42,906 nt of DNA from Acidobacteriota bacterium (GTDB taxonomy: Bacteria > Acidobacteriota > Terriglobia > UBA7540), in NCBI GenBank assembly GCA_003225365.1, contig QHZN01000083.1:1-42906 (forward strand), in the 5' to 3' direction. Of the stretch, positions 7,195 through 16,587 are shown in pieces (the stretch's first letter is position 1; each line of letters begins with the position of its first letter). Made by a program: the position numbers and the translations under genes. Below the pieces are notes generated by a model. That model saw nothing but the letters and a program-made list of their open reading frames with translations, was not told the origin of the DNA and did no database searches.

Positions 7195-8532
7195 TCACCT
7201 TTCGCTTTCCGCGATGGTGCGGTCGAGCACGTCCAGGGCGAAATCGGCGTGGTGCTGCTCGACCACGAGCGGCGGCATGAGGCGGATTGTGCTCTCGCCG
7301 CAGCCCAGTAACAGCAAGCCCTGCTCGAACGCGCGCTCGGCGACCTGGCGCCGAGCCTCGGGGTTTGGCACGCGTGTCTTCTGGTCCTTGACCAGCTCGA
7401 TGCCGATCATCAGCCCTTTCCCGCGCACGTCGCCGACCGTGGGATGTTTTTCCGCCCACCCCCCCAGTCTCTCGAGGAGGTAGTCGCCCATTCGCCGAGC
7501 GTTTGAGATGTATTTCTCCTCGAGCAGGCGAATCGTTTCGAGAGCCGCAGCGCAAGCGATCGGATTGCCCCCGAAGGTCGAAGCGTGGGCGCCGGGTTTC
7601 CAATCCATTAAATCGGCGCGAGCGATCATGACTCCGAGCGGCAATCCGGAAGCAAGTCCCTTGGCGGTAATGATGATGTCAGGGGCGGCCCCGAAGTGTT
7701 CGGAGGCCCACATCCGCCCAGTGCGTCCCATGCCGGACTGGACTTCGTCAAATATCAACAGAATCCCGTGGCGGTCGGCCAGCTCGCGCAGCCGGCGAAG
7801 GAATTCCGCGGGCGGCACCACGTACCCGCCCTCGCCCTGAATTGGTTCGACTACGATGGCCGCCACCTCTTCGGGCGGCACCTGTGTCCGGAACAATTGA
7901 TTCTCAATGAATTCAACGCACAAGCGGTCGCATTGGCAGGCGCCCGGAGAATGAGGATAGGGGCAGCGATAAGGATTGGGGAAGGGCACGTGCGTGACGC
8001 CGGAAAGGAGCGGGCCAAAGCCCATTCGTTGCGCCGCTTTCGAAGCGGTGAGCGACAGCGAGCCGAACGTCCTCCCGTGAAACGCGTTCATGAATGCAAT
8101 AAACCGGTGCCTGCGCGTGTGGTAACGCGCGAGCTTCATCGCGGCCTCCATGGCTTCCGTGCCGGAGTTCCCGAAATAGACTCGCTTGGGAAAATCGCCG
8201 GGGGCAATGGCCGCAAGCTTTTCCGCTAGCCGCGCCATCAGCGGATAATAGAAATCCGTCCCCGACATGTGGATGAGCGTCTCGGCTTGTCGCGCAATGG
8301 CGCGCGCCACGTCCGGATGGCAGTGGCCGGTAGAGGCCACGGCAATGCCGGCGGTGAAATCCAGAAAGGTATTGCCGTCCACGTCCTCGATGAACATGCC
8401 CTCCCCTCGGCGGGCGACCAGGGGATAGTCGCGTGTATAAGAAGGGGAAACAAATTGGCGGTCGAGCGCAAGGACCTTCTGCGCTTCGGGCCCTGGCAAT
8501 ATCGTCTGGATGTGCGGCAATCGCTTCTCCAC
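7195..8532 (-). CDS. Class-III PLP aminotransferase (acetylornithine / 4-aminobutyrate type)
   Basis: 445 residues. Fold-type I, class-III enzyme: GNSGTEAMEAAMKLAR (phosphate cup), LIFDEVQSGMGRTG with the PLP-ring aspartate, and IITAKGLASGLPLG with the Schiff-base lysine. An unusual cysteine-containing stretch (CPYPHSPGACQCDRLC) follows the substrate-domain start; similar insertions occur in some archaeal and thermophilic GABA/ornithine aminotransferase-like enzymes. Substrate cannot be fixed from sequence: GABA, ornithine and acetylornithine are all possible. GTG 8532 is chosen because AGGAG lies 7 nt upstream; the frame continues to 8724 through a dispersed repeat, which I do not regard as coding. 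yraN follows 5 nt after the stop. Confidence 0.88.
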   Translation of the reverse strand: MEKRLPHIQTILPGPEAQKVLALDRQFVSPSYTRDYPLVARRGEGMFIEDVDGNTFLDFTAGIAVASTGHCHPDVARAIARQAETLIHMSGTDFYYPLMARLAEKLAAIAPGDFPKRVYFGNSGTEAMEAAMKLARYHTRRHRFIAFMNAFHGRTFGSLSLTASKAAQRMGFGPLLSGVTHVPFPNPYRCPYPHSPGACQCDRLCVEFIENQLFRTQVPPEEVAAIVVEPIQGEGGYVVPPAEFLRRLRELADRHGILLIFDEVQSGMGRTGRMWASEHFGAAPDIIITAKGLASGLPLGVMIARADLMDWKPGAHASTFGGNPIACAAALETIRLLEEKYISNARRMGDYLLERLGGWAEKHPTVGDVRGKGLMIGIELVKDQKTRVPNPEARRQVAERAFEQGLLLLGCGESTIRLMPPLVVEQHHADFALDVLDRTIAESER

Positions 8533-8600
8533 GTTCACTCTCCTGAGATGGCGTGTCTCGCCCGCCGGCTCCGATGGTCGAGGTCCTCGGGGCTCGCTCG

Positions 8601-8728
8601 CGCCGTTCCAACCTGCATGAGGCAGGCTACCTCTGGAAAACTCTGCTCCAAGCGCCCAGCTCCGTCCGGTGCTCCAGTCCCGCCCTGCGGGATGTCGGAT
8701 AGGCACGTCAAGGTGGACGGGCACTAGT
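8601..8728. repeat. Dispersed palindromic element with TTCCAAC ends, copy 2
   Basis: The left end CGCCGTTCCAACCTG (8601-8615) and right end AAGGTGGACGGGCACTAG (8710-8727) are imperfect inverted copies. 8640-8727 aligns gap-free with 1985-2072. It lies in the 255-bp gap between cysS and the aminotransferase and also contains a GAGGCAGGCTACCT word shared with 39070. Confidence 0.65.
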
Positions 8729-8787
8729 CTCCGCCGAAAAGGTTCGGGCGAGCCGAACGCGGGAGGGTGTGCCCAGGGCGGTTCATG

Positions 8788-10308
8788 CTATTTCCGTTTC
8801 CAACGCGTTCCGGCCTTGGTGTCTTCCAGTATAACTCCGGCTTCCTCAAGTTCGCGACGAATTTCATCGGCGCGGGCGAAATCCCTCCGGCGGCGGGCCT
8901 CTTCTCGTAGCGCCACGCGCCTTTCGATTTCCGCGTCGCTGAGGATGGTTCGGATCACGGGGCCGCTTGCGCCGCCGACCGGGACGGCGAGGGAGTCCCT
9001 CCGAGGCGGGGCCGTCGAAACCTCAGACGATGCTTCAATCCCCTTGACCAGGCCAAATTTCTCTAGCTTCTCGTAGTCGTCGTCCGCGAGCACGGCGAAG
9101 ATGCCGTCCCACCGCGCCAGCGCGTCGAGAAATGCATCGCGATTCCCGGCGCGGAAACGGCCCTGGTCCATGGCCGTGTTTCCTTCGAGCACCAGATTGA
9201 AGATGGCGGCGAGCGCTTCTGCGGTGTTGAGATTGTCGTCGAGGGCTTCCTCCATCGCCTTGAGTTCGGACTCCGCTTTCGCCCGAAGCGCCTCGTCCTC
9301 GCCCGGCGGGAAATTTTCCCTGGTCAGCCGATCCTGGAAGTTGCGCAGCCGCTCGAGCGATTTTTGCGCCTGCACCAGGCCGTCCATGGTGAAGTTCAGC
9401 GGCTTGCGGAACGGCACCGAGGCCAGCAGGTAGCGCACGGCGCTTGGTCGGTGGCCGTTCGCGATGAGGTCGCGCAGGGTGTAGAAATTCCCCACCGACT
9501 TGGACATCTTTTCGCCGTTAACGATCAGGTGCTCGGCGTGCAGCCAGTAACGAACGAAGGGCTTTCCCGTGGCGGCTTCGCTTTGCGCGATTTCGTTTTC
9601 GTGGTGGGGAAAGATGAGGTCGCTGCCGCCGGAGTGGATGTCCAGCGTTTCCCCGAGGTACCGCATCGCCATCACGGAGCACTCGATGTGCCATCCGGGC
9701 CGGCCCCGGCCGAGCGGCGTCTCCCAGTAGGGCTCTCCGTCTTTCCAGGCTTTCCAGAGGACAAAGTCCCGGGCGTTGTCTTTGTCATATTTGTCGCTGT
9801 CCACGCGCGCTCCGTCGCGCAGGCCCGTGAAATCGAGTTTGGAAAGCTTGCCGTAGTCTTTGAAGCTGTGCACGCGGTAGTAGACGGCGCCGTCGCTCGA
9901 ATAGGCGTGGCCGTTCGCGAGCAATTTCTGGATCAGCTTCACCATGTCGTCGATATGGTCGGTGGCGCGGGTGAGGACCTCGGGCTTTTCCAAATTCAAG
10001 AGCTGGCGGTCAATTTCGAATCCCTGGACGTAGGGCTCGGTGTAATCGCGCAGCGTCTTTCCCGCCGCCAAAGAATTGGCGATGGTGCGGTCGTCCACGT
10101 CCGTCAGGTTCATCACCTGGAAAACCTCGAAGCCTCGATATTTCAGGAATCGCCGGAGGACGTCCTGGAAGACGAAGGTGCGGTAGTTGCCGATGTGAGG
10201 CAGATCGTAAACCGTCGGCCCGCAGGTGTACATGCGCACTCGCTTGTCTTCGAGCGGCTGGAAGTCCTCCACCCGGCCTGAAAGCGTGTTGTGGAAACGC
10301 AGTGCCAT
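8788..10308 (-). CDS. cysS: Cysteinyl-tRNA synthetase
   Basis: 506 residues. Charges tRNA-Cys; class-I synthetase. The HIGH motif appears as HIGN in [20 protein letters not shown] is intact in [11 protein letters not shown]. The zinc ligands are visible as MYTCGP, HIECS and HHENE. The helical anticodon-side C-terminus ends in a basic RWKRK. ATG 10308 (ALRFHNT...) is preceded by GGCGGA and gives the usual CysRS N-terminus; a longer frame to 10335 is unlikely. A tRNA-Cys gene lies 3.5 kb downstream in its own transcription unit, so the two are neighbours but not an operon. The aminotransferase follows after a 255-bp repeat-containing gap. Confidence 0.97.
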   Translation of the reverse strand: MALRFHNTLSGRVEDFQPLEDKRVRMYTCGPTVYDLPHIGNYRTFVFQDVLRRFLKYRGFEVFQVMNLTDVDDRTIANSLAAGKTLRDYTEPYVQGFEIDRQLLNLEKPEVLTRATDHIDDMVKLIQKLLANGHAYSSDGAVYYRVHSFKDYGKLSKLDFTGLRDGARVDSDKYDKDNARDFVLWKAWKDGEPYWETPLGRGRPGWHIECSVMAMRYLGETLDIHSGGSDLIFPHHENEIAQSEAATGKPFVRYWLHAEHLIVNGEKMSKSVGNFYTLRDLIANGHRPSAVRYLLASVPFRKPLNFTMDGLVQAQKSLERLRNFQDRLTRENFPPGEDEALRAKAESELKAMEEALDDNLNTAEALAAIFNLVLEGNTAMDQGRFRAGNRDAFLDALARWDGIFAVLADDDYEKLEKFGLVKGIEASSEVSTAPPRRDSLAVPVGGASGPVIRTILSDAEIERRVALREEARRRRDFARADEIRRELEEAGVILEDTKAGTRWKRK

Positions 10309-10330
10309 AAAGACTTTTCCGCCGGTGCAC

Positions 10331-10354
10331 GTCATTCCCGCGAAAGCGGGAATC
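10331..10354. repeat. Short palindrome, outer copy
   Basis: GTCATTCCCGCGAAAGCGGG is a hairpin-forming palindrome. Its 22 bp from 10331 recur as an exact inverted copy at 10535-10556 inside the neighbouring 167-bp element. Confidence 0.7.
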
Positions 10355-10425
10355 TACTGAAGTTCGAGAAGATTTGATTCTAGGGGCAGGTCTAAATCAT
10401 GTCAACAAACCCGCAAGACCGTGGT

Positions 10426-10592
10426 GGTGTCATTTGGAATCGGATCCCTTTCGAAACCCGTCGGCTGACGAGTCATTCCGGCGGGAATCTCGTCCGCAAG
10501 CGATTGGAAATGCGGTCGCCTTGGCGACACTGGTTTCCCGCTTTCGCGGGAATGACCGGTTCTTCGAAACGGATCCGATTCCAAATGACACC
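10426..10592. mobile_element. 167-bp MITE-like element with 30-bp terminal inverted repeats
   Basis: 10426-10455 and 10563-10592 are inverted copies with a single mismatch (core GTCATTTGGAATCGGATCC). The 107-bp interior holds a further palindrome (10535-10556). There is no coding capacity beyond an accidental frame. It fills most of the 352-bp divergent gap between cysS (minus) and rpiB (plus). No clear target-site duplication could be fixed by eye. Confidence 0.7.
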
Positions 10593-10660
10593 GCTATCGG
10601 GAGCCGGCGGAAGTGCCGGGCAGGGGAATCTGTGGTTTAATGGGGGCGGGGGGGTGAACT

Positions 10661-11131
10661 GTGGCAGAGAAGCTCAGGATCGCTGTCGGCTCCGACCATG
10701 CGGGCTTTCATCTCAAGGAGAGCGTCCGCGACTACCTTAAGAAAAAGGGCTTCGAGGTCGAAGACTTGGGGACGAACTCGACGGAATCGGTGGATTACCC
10801 CGACTACGCCGTCAAGGTGGCGCGAAGGGTAGCGGCGAAGCAGGCCGACTTCGGCGTGCTGATGTGTGGTACGGGGCTGGGCGTCGCCATCACCGCCAAC
10901 AAAATCCACGGCGTCCGTGCCGCGCCGTGCAACGACACGCTTTCGGCGCAGCTTGCCCGTTCCCACAACAACGCCAACATCCTCACTATGGGGGGCCGTC
11001 TTACCGACGCCGCCACGGCCGAGAAAATTGTCGACTCTTGGCTTGCCACTTCCTTTCTCGGCGGCCGGCACGCGCGCCGAGTGGATAAAATTTACGCCTT
11101 GGATGCTCCGCCTTCGGAGAACAAGTCATGA
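10661..11131 (+). CDS. rpiB: Ribose-5-phosphate isomerase B
   Basis: 156 residues. Interconverts ribose-5-phosphate and ribulose-5-phosphate in the pentose phosphate pathway. Signatures: [19 protein letters not shown], and [14 protein letters not shown] containing the catalytic cysteine, then [12 protein letters not shown]. Start is GTG 10661 with a GGGGTGA site directly upstream. The stop overlaps the glyA start by 4 nt (ATGA), so the two are translationally coupled. The order rpiB-glyA is common in several phyla and links pentose and one-carbon metabolism. Allose-6-phosphate isomerase activity is a known side reaction of the family; nothing here suggests an allose operon. Confidence 0.96.
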   Translation: MAEKLRIAVGSDHAGFHLKESVRDYLKKKGFEVEDLGTNSTESVDYPDYAVKVARRVAAKQADFGVLMCGTGLGVAITANKIHGVRAAPCNDTLSAQLARSHNNANILTMGGRLTDAATAEKIVDSWLATSFLGGRHARRVDKIYALDAPPSENKS

Positions 11132-12447
11132 GCACAGATTCGCCCTTTCGTAACCGCCGCTTGGAAGAAGTGGATCCCGACATCGCCCGCGCCATCAAGC
11201 TCGAAGCTGACCGCGAAGCCCGCACGCTCGAGCTGATTGCTTCCGAGAATTTCGTCAGCGAAGCGGTGCTCGAAGCACTCGGCTCCGTGATGACGAACAA
11301 ATACGCCGAAGGCCTTCCGGGCAAACGCTACTATGGCGGGTGCGAGTTTGTGGATGTCGCGGAATCGCTCGCCATCGAGCGCGCCAAAGAGCTTTTCCAC
11401 GCCGAACACGCGAACGTTCAGCCGCACTCGGGCGCGCAGGCCAATCAAGCCGTCTACATGACCGTGCTCAAGCCCGGGGACACGGTGCTCGGCATGAACC
11501 TGGCGCACGGCGGCCACCTGACGCACGGCCACCCGCTGAATTTTTCCGGCAAGATGTACAAAATCGTCCCGTACGGCGTGCGCCAGGATACGGAGACGAT
11601 TGATTACGACGAGCTCGAGCGGCTGGCGATGGAGCACCGGCCGAAACTCATCATCGCAGGGGCCAGCGCCTACCCGCGCACGCTCGACTTCGCGCGCTTC
11701 GGCGAGATTGCGAAGCATTCCGGCGCCTTGCTGATGGTGGACATGGCGCACATCGCGGGGCTCGTCGCCACCGGCCTCCACCCGAGCCCCTTCCCGCACG
11801 CCGACTTCGTCACCACCACCACGCACAAGACTTTGCGCGGGCCGCGCGGCGGCGCGGTGTTTTCGAAAGCCCAGTTCGCCAAGGAGCTCGACAGGGCCGT
11901 CTTTCCGTGCCTACAGGGCGGGCCGCTCATGCACGTCATCGCGGCCAAAGCCGTTTGCTTCAAGGAAGCGCTCGACCCCTCATTCCGCGATTACCAAAAG
12001 CAAATTGTCGCGAACGCCTGCGAGCTCTCGGAGACCATCGCCGAGCAGGGATTCCGCATTGTCTCCGGCGGCACGGACAACCACCTGATGCTCGTGGACG
12101 TTTTCTCGAAGCGCATCACCGGCAAGCAGGCCGAGCAGGCGCTCGAGCGCGCGGGCATCACCGTCAACAAGAACGCCATCCCCTTCGATACGAACCCGCC
12201 CATGACCGCCAGCGGCATCCGCATCGGCACGCCCGCCGTCACCACGCGCGGCATGAAAGTGCCTGAGATGCGCGGGATCGGCGGCTGGATCGCCGAAGTG
12301 CTCCACCACCTCGACGATGAATCCGTCACCCAGCGCGTGCGCAACGAAGTCGAAGCGCTCACCGAAAAATTTCCGCTCTGTGGGAGCCGCAACACCGACC
12401 GCGGCTGGAAGCGGGAGGATCTCTACACGCGTGGCCGGGTTCTTTGA
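11128..12447 (+). CDS. glyA: Serine hydroxymethyltransferase
   Basis: 439 residues, slightly longer than the usual 415-430. PLP enzyme converting serine and tetrahydrofolate to glycine and methylene-THF, the main one-carbon source. Visible signatures: [42 protein letters not shown]-type loop ([10 protein letters not shown]), and [14 protein letters not shown] with the PLP lysine. ATG 11128 overlaps the rpiB stop. The C-terminus is conventional up to [10 protein letters not shown]; a short tail follows. The gene converges on the C45-type hydrolase gene with only 23 nt between stops. Confidence 0.97.
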   Translation: MSTDSPFRNRRLEEVDPDIARAIKLEADREARTLELIASENFVSEAVLEALGSVMTNKYAEGLPGKRYYGGCEFVDVAESLAIERAKELFHAEHANVQPHSGAQANQAVYMTVLKPGDTVLGMNLAHGGHLTHGHPLNFSGKMYKIVPYGVRQDTETIDYDELERLAMEHRPKLIIAGASAYPRTLDFARFGEIAKHSGALLMVDMAHIAGLVATGLHPSPFPHADFVTTTTHKTLRGPRGGAVFSKAQFAKELDRAVFPCLQGGPLMHVIAAKAVCFKEALDPSFRDYQKQIVANACELSETIAEQGFRIVSGGTDNHLMLVDVFSKRITGKQAEQALERAGITVNKNAIPFDTNPPMTASGIRIGTPAVTTRGMKVPEMRGIGGWIAEVLHHLDDESVTQRVRNEVEALTEKFPLCGSRNTDRGWKREDLYTRGRVL

Positions 12448-12470
12448 CCCCAAAGCCCTCCTCCCATTGG

Positions 12471-14003
12471 TCATCGCTGACCGGAGTGGAAGACCGTCCA
12501 CGGGCCGGCGATCATGTCGCGGAGCACCGGTTGTTGCCAAGAGTACTCCGGGTGCGCCTTAAGAAACGGGGCGGCGAGAAAGTTTTCACCGCACGGATGC
12601 CCACGCCGGGCAGCGAAGGTCATTCTCTTCGCCATTTCGCCGTCAATGACTTTGCCCTGCACGGCGCCACCGGGATAGCTCGGCCCCCAGTTCCATTCCG
12701 GGATACCGCGCGGCGAAGCGTCGGTGTGTCCGCAGAGCGTGTGCTCGTCAGCCCCTTGCTTCTTCAAATACGCGTCGTAATGGTCGGAAAGGAATTGCTC
12801 GGCCCGATGGACCGTAATCTTCCCCTTATATTGCTTCATCAATTCTTCCCAGCGCGCCCGGCGGGCGTTCGGAGAGCTTGCGGGATTCGAGGGGTTGAAA
12901 GTCGTGTCTTCTTTGATGACGGCCGGGTCTAGCGCGAAGTTCGAGCCCACGAAATAGCCGTCCTTTGACCTCCAGAGCTTGTAGGCTTTCAAGCCCAGCT
13001 CGAACTGCGCCACCTCCCTGGTTTTGTTGTCGGCGAGCAGCCAGTCGTTCGCGTAGCCGCCGTTGTTCCCGTCGAGCATGATGCGGACGTATTCGTCAAT
13101 GGAATTGGCGTATTGAAGCGCTTTGCGCGAGCGCATGAATTCGGGCTTGCCGTTCGGGTCCCAGCCCACGAACTGTGTGATCGTCGTCTCCGTAATCATG
13201 ATCCCCGCGGAGTTGACGCCGAAATCGTCGTCGCTGGTGATGAGGCCCGGGAAGCCGTCCATCAGGATGCGGAAGCCCTTCTCAGGAACGATGTCGAAGA
13301 TGATGCGCCAGCGCTCCCCTTCCAAGTAGCTCGTCCAGTTGTTGTGCGCGATGACGACGCGGCCGTCGCGCGTGTAAGACCCCGTGGCCACAAAGGCGCT
13401 GCAATTCCCCGTCGGCACGATCTTCGGCGCGCCGGCGACTTTATGCTGAGCGTTGTACCAGGGGACGTAATAATCGGGCAGCTCTTCAAAAGCGTTCAGC
13501 GCCACCACGTCGTCGCGGTCGAGCCCGACATTGCGAGCCTTCAACCCTTCCACGATTCCGTCAATCTCCGCTTGGTATTCCGGGTCCATCTTTGGCCAGA
13601 GCATCTCGCGCGCCGCCTGGCGGAAGAACTCCCAGTCTTTTTCGGTCCCGTGCGTGTCGGTGAGCTTCACGGCCTCGAAAGCGTCTTTGATTTCGGGCGC
13701 GAGCAGGTAGCCGTGCTGGAAACCGATTTGGGCGGGAGTGCCGGCGAGGTGCAGGTAGATCCATCCGCCCCGCTCGAAGCGGTACGCGCCGCCGAGACGT
13801 GCGTCGCCCTTGTCCGCCTTCTCGGTCAGCGTCGCCTTTTGAGCTGTGCCTTCTTGCCGTAACTTCACTTCCCCAATGACTGACAAGCCGCCGACCAGCC
13901 TGATCGCACACAAGGTCCCGAAAATGACTATTCCAATTCCTAAGCGCCTATTCAAAGGATTCGCCTCCTCGCCAAGCCCCTGCCGTTTGCCGACGGCCTT
14001 CAT
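12471..14003 (-). CDS. C45-type Ntn hydrolase / acyltransferase-like protein, membrane-anchored or exported
   Basis: 510 residues. One N-terminal hydrophobic segment (residues 20-45) acts as a signal anchor or uncleaved signal. The rest resembles the acyl-CoA:6-aminopenicillanate acyltransferase (peptidase C45) and phospholipase-B-like superfamily: GFQHGYLLAPE near residue 95, then PTGNCSAFVATG with Cys201 as the likely N-terminal nucleophile exposed by autocleavage, followed by VVIAHNNW and DGFPGLITSDDDFGVN. Substrate is unknown; an amide or ester hydrolase in the periplasm is the safest reading. It begins 9 nt after hpnE, with no clear ribosome site, so coupling to the hpn operon is likely, but no role in hopanoid synthesis is established. 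Confidence 0.72.
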   Translation of the reverse strand: MKAVGKRQGLGEEANPLNRRLGIGIVIFGTLCAIRLVGGLSVIGEVKLRQEGTAQKATLTEKADKGDARLGGAYRFERGGWIYLHLAGTPAQIGFQHGYLLAPEIKDAFEAVKLTDTHGTEKDWEFFRQAAREMLWPKMDPEYQAEIDGIVEGLKARNVGLDRDDVVALNAFEELPDYYVPWYNAQHKVAGAPKIVPTGNCSAFVATGSYTRDGRVVIAHNNWTSYLEGERWRIIFDIVPEKGFRILMDGFPGLITSDDDFGVNSAGIMITETTITQFVGWDPNGKPEFMRSRKALQYANSIDEYVRIMLDGNNGGYANDWLLADNKTREVAQFELGLKAYKLWRSKDGYFVGSNFALDPAVIKEDTTFNPSNPASSPNARRARWEELMKQYKGKITVHRAEQFLSDHYDAYLKKQGADEHTLCGHTDASPRGIPEWNWGPSYPGGAVQGKVIDGEMAKRMTFAARRGHPCGENFLAAPFLKAHPEYSWQQPVLRDMIAGPWTVFHSGQR

Positions 14004-14012
14004 TTATGGCCG

Positions 14013-15386
14013 TCAGCTTCCGCTCAGAATTTCTCCTGTGGCAGTGTAGCCGCTTTCAACCGCCCCTTCAATCGTGGCAGGAAGGCCGGTATCCGTCCAG
14101 TCTCCGGCGAGGTAGAGCCCGCGAATGGGCGTGCGGGCCGTCGGGCGGGCGTCTGCGGATTCGACGGAAGGCGAAAAAGTGGCGAGCCTTTCCTTGATAA
14201 CGACCGAGTGCAGAAGCTTGGCACCTCGGGCAGCGGGAAAGAGGCGCCCCAGGTCTTCGATTGCCAAGCTGAGCAATTCCTCTCTGGAGCGATCCACGTG
14301 CTCGCGTGCGCCACTCAAGACCAGCGAAACCAAGTGACCGGGCGAACCGACAATATGGCTCTTATTGAAGAGCCATTGGATGGTGGTCCCGCGCAAGCCG
14401 ACAAAATCAAGGTCGGTTATGGGGCGGTCGAACCACAGGTTGATTGAAATAATGGGCGCAGGGCGCAAAATCCGGATCTTCGAAAAGAAAGGCTCGGCGC
14501 GTGCCAGCTCCTCCGGCAAGAACTCAAGGAAGGCGTGCCAAGGGACGGCGCTCAGGACGGCTCGAGTTTGAATTCTCTCACCATCGGACAGCACAACCCC
14601 TTCCAAGATTGGCGCCGCTCCTCCCGCGCCATCGCGCCGAACGAGAAGGCTCGAGACGCTTCGCCCGACCTCGACGCGCCCGCCGCGGGCCGAGATGAGG
14701 TCCGAAGCAGCTCGTGTGTAGCACTCGCTCAGTCCCACGCGCGGTATGCCCAGGCAGGAATCCTCGGGCGACTGAAAAAGCGCGAGGCGCAGCACGTGCT
14801 CGAAAAGCGCCGCCGAAGCGCGGCGCGGGTCTTCGTTCATGGCAGCGATGCAAAGCAGGTCCCAGAAATTCCGACGAAGGCGTTCGGATTGGCCAAGGCT
14901 CTGGAGCCATTCCTCAACCGTTAATCCCCGGCTTCCACCGCTGCCCACTCCCTGGTCCGCCCCACGAGCCTCGCGCGCGGCGAGCCGCCGGCTAAGACGC
15001 GCGACTTCGAGCTTTTCTCCGGCCGCGAGACTATCCGAGGCGAGCACGCCGAAGAGCAGGTGCCAGGGTGCCGGCCATCTCGAGCATTCGAGCCTTGTCA
15101 GGCCACGCCCGGGTTCGACGAACGCAACGCGCAGGTCGGGCTGGAACGCCAGGCAGTCGAGTGTGCCGATGGCCAGCAAGAACCGGCGCGTCGCGTGGTA
15201 GCAGCCCATCATCAGGTGTTGCCCGTTATCCACCACCGAGCCGGTCGCCGAGTCCACGAACGAACGCGCGCGCCCGCCCAGATAAGGTTTCTGCTCGAGG
15301 AGGCGCACGCGCCGCCCGGCCTCGGCGAGAGCTACACCCGCCGCCAGGCCCGCAAAACCTCCGCCGATAATTACAACCTCATCCAT
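14013..15386 (-). CDS. hpnE: Hydroxysqualene dehydroxylase HpnE
   Basis: 457 residues. FAD-dependent enzyme that reduces hydroxysqualene to squalene, the last step of the HpnCDE route. The N-terminal dinucleotide fold is clear (VVIIGGGFAGLAAGVAL and LLEQKPYLGGRARSF) and the C-terminal FAD motif is GLYLAGDWTDTGLPATIEGAV. Cytosolic or membrane-associated. It follows hpnC and hpnD in the same direction; a 75-bp heptad array separates it from hpnD. No squalene-hopene cyclase is in the window, so whether squalene goes to hopanoids cannot be told. ATG 15386 has no obvious ribosome site. Confidence 0.92.
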   Translation of the reverse strand: MDEVVIIGGGFAGLAAGVALAEAGRRVRLLEQKPYLGGRARSFVDSATGSVVDNGQHLMMGCYHATRRFLLAIGTLDCLAFQPDLRVAFVEPGRGLTRLECSRWPAPWHLLFGVLASDSLAAGEKLEVARLSRRLAAREARGADQGVGSGGSRGLTVEEWLQSLGQSERLRRNFWDLLCIAAMNEDPRRASAALFEHVLRLALFQSPEDSCLGIPRVGLSECYTRAASDLISARGGRVEVGRSVSSLLVRRDGAGGAAPILEGVVLSDGERIQTRAVLSAVPWHAFLEFLPEELARAEPFFSKIRILRPAPIISINLWFDRPITDLDFVGLRGTTIQWLFNKSHIVGSPGHLVSLVLSGAREHVDRSREELLSLAIEDLGRLFPAARGAKLLHSVVIKERLATFSPSVESADARPTARTPIRGLYLAGDWTDTGLPATIEGAVESGYTATGEILSGS

Positions 15387-15404
15387 TCTGGATTCGTGGA
15401 CCCC

Positions 15405-15481
15405 GATCGCCGACTACTCATTGCCGATTGTTGATTCGCGATTGAAGAAATCGAAAATCATCAATCGGCAATCCAGAAATC
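15405..15481. repeat. Heptad array, word GATTGNN / NNCAATC, between hpnD and hpnE
   Basis: Six consecutive units starting at 15405 (GATCGCC, GACTACT, CATTGCC, GATTGTT, GATTCGC, GATTGAA) face inverse units in which ATC recurs exactly every 7 bp at 15450, 15457, 15464 and 15471. The hpnD stop codon directly abuts the array. Confidence 0.7.
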
Positions 15482-16359
15482 TATTTCTGCCATTCCGCGC
15501 CGCAATAGACGGAGAGCGCCGTCCAAAACTTTACCGGGCGCGAAAGGTGGACTCTTCCGCGGAAGACCCGGTGAGCGCATTTCTCGATTCGCCGCAGCAG
15601 GCGCCAATAGATCGCGCCCATGATCTCGGCCGCGACCAGTGAGCGGCGGTCTTCGGCGGCGAGGTTCGCGCGCGCCCGATCAAAAAAGCCTCGCGCGCGG
15701 CCGCATTCGAACCGCAGGAGCTCGACGAATGAGCTCGTGGTGCGGCCCTCGGCAAGATCCGCCGCGGATACCCCGAACCTGTCCATGTCTTCCTGCGGGA
15801 GGTAAACCCGCCCGCGCCGAGCGTCCGCCTGGAGATCGCGCAGGATGTTCACCAGTTGCAGCGCCGTGCCCAGATTCAAGGCGTAGTCACTCGCGGTGGG
15901 GCTGCGATACCCGAAGACTTCGATCGAGATGAGGCCGATGGTCCCTGCGACGCGATGGCAATAGACCTGAAGCTCTTCGAAGGTCCGGTACGTCGCCGCC
16001 GAGCGGTCCATCCCGAGGTCCATCTCGAGGCCAAGAATGAGGTCATCGAATGGACGGCGAGGGATATGAAAACGGCGGATGGCCCGCGCGAGCGCGGCGA
16101 GTTCGCCGTCCACGCCGCTCTTGGATGGATCGCCCGCATAGCAGCGGTCGAGGGCTTGGCGGTGAAGCGCGATTTCGCGCGCGGCTTCCTGGGGCGAGAG
16201 CGCTCCGTCGGCCAGGTCGTCTCCGCGCCGCGCAAAGGCATAGACGGCTTCGATGGCCTCGCGCTTTTCGCGCGGCAAGAAGAGGAAGGAGTAGTAGAAG
16301 TTCGTCGCCAGGGCGTTCGTGAAATGCCGGTTTCCGGATGCCTCGATCGAGACCGCCAT
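15481..16359 (-). CDS. hpnD: Presqualene diphosphate synthase HpnD
   Basis: 292 residues. Head-to-head condensation of two farnesyl diphosphates to presqualene diphosphate. Both Mg-binding aspartate motifs are present: RRGDDLADG (about residue 45) and NILRDLQADARRGR (about 170), and the N-terminus NFYYSFLFLPREKREAI is typical of trans-isoprenyl synthases. I start at ATG 16359 because it places the usual 15 residues before NFYYSF; in-frame starts at 16383, 16410 and 16425 exist and none has a strong ribosome site. The upstream 217 bp hold a dispersed repeat. Middle gene of hpnC-hpnD-hpnE. Confidence 0.92.
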   Translation of the reverse strand: MAVSIEASGNRHFTNALATNFYYSFLFLPREKREAIEAVYAFARRGDDLADGALSPQEAAREIALHRQALDRCYAGDPSKSGVDGELAALARAIRRFHIPRRPFDDLILGLEMDLGMDRSAATYRTFEELQVYCHRVAGTIGLISIEVFGYRSPTASDYALNLGTALQLVNILRDLQADARRGRVYLPQEDMDRFGVSAADLAEGRTTSSFVELLRFECGRARGFFDRARANLAAEDRRSLVAAEIMGAIYWRLLRRIEKCAHRVFRGRVHLSRPVKFWTALSVYCGAEWQK

Positions 16360-16444
16360 GCCTTCTTGCCGGGCTTCCCTCATGTCGCGTGAGGGAAGAA
16401 AGTGGGCCATATGATGGCCTGCCATTCTCGCACATTCGATGGCC

Positions 16445-16587
16445 TGTCATTCTCAGCGAACGGTTCGACTCTGCTCATCGTCCCTGAGCGAGGTCGAAGG
16501 GAGCAAAGAATCCCTTTCAGGAAACGCTACGGTCAAAAGGGATGCTTCGCTCCGCCCGGAGGAGTCGGGGCTCCGCTCAGCATGACA
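16445..16587. repeat. Dispersed element with TGTCAT inverted ends between hpnC and hpnD
   Basis: The ends TGTCATTCTCAGCG (16445-16458) and, inverted, TGTCATGCTGAGCG (16587-16574) match at 12 of 14 positions. The interior holds CCCTGAGCGAGGTCGAAGGG (16482-16501), related to a word in the 3' end of murC. The hpnC stop codon (16579-16577) and its last residues lie inside the right end. Confidence 0.7.

Noticed and set aside
7190-7603. N-terminal extension of the YraN frame
   Set aside because: It overlaps the aminotransferase C-terminal coding region, which is conserved; a ribosome site supports ATG 7189 instead.
8533-8724. 64-residue N-terminal extension of the aminotransferase
   Set aside because: It is encoded by a dispersed repeat, and a ribosome site places the start at GTG 8532.
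9364-10281. 305-residue plus-strand frame
   Set aside because: Antisense shadow of cysS.
12448-12470. Bidirectional terminator between glyA and the C45 hydrolase
   Set aside because: The 23-bp gap has no hairpin with a U-tract.
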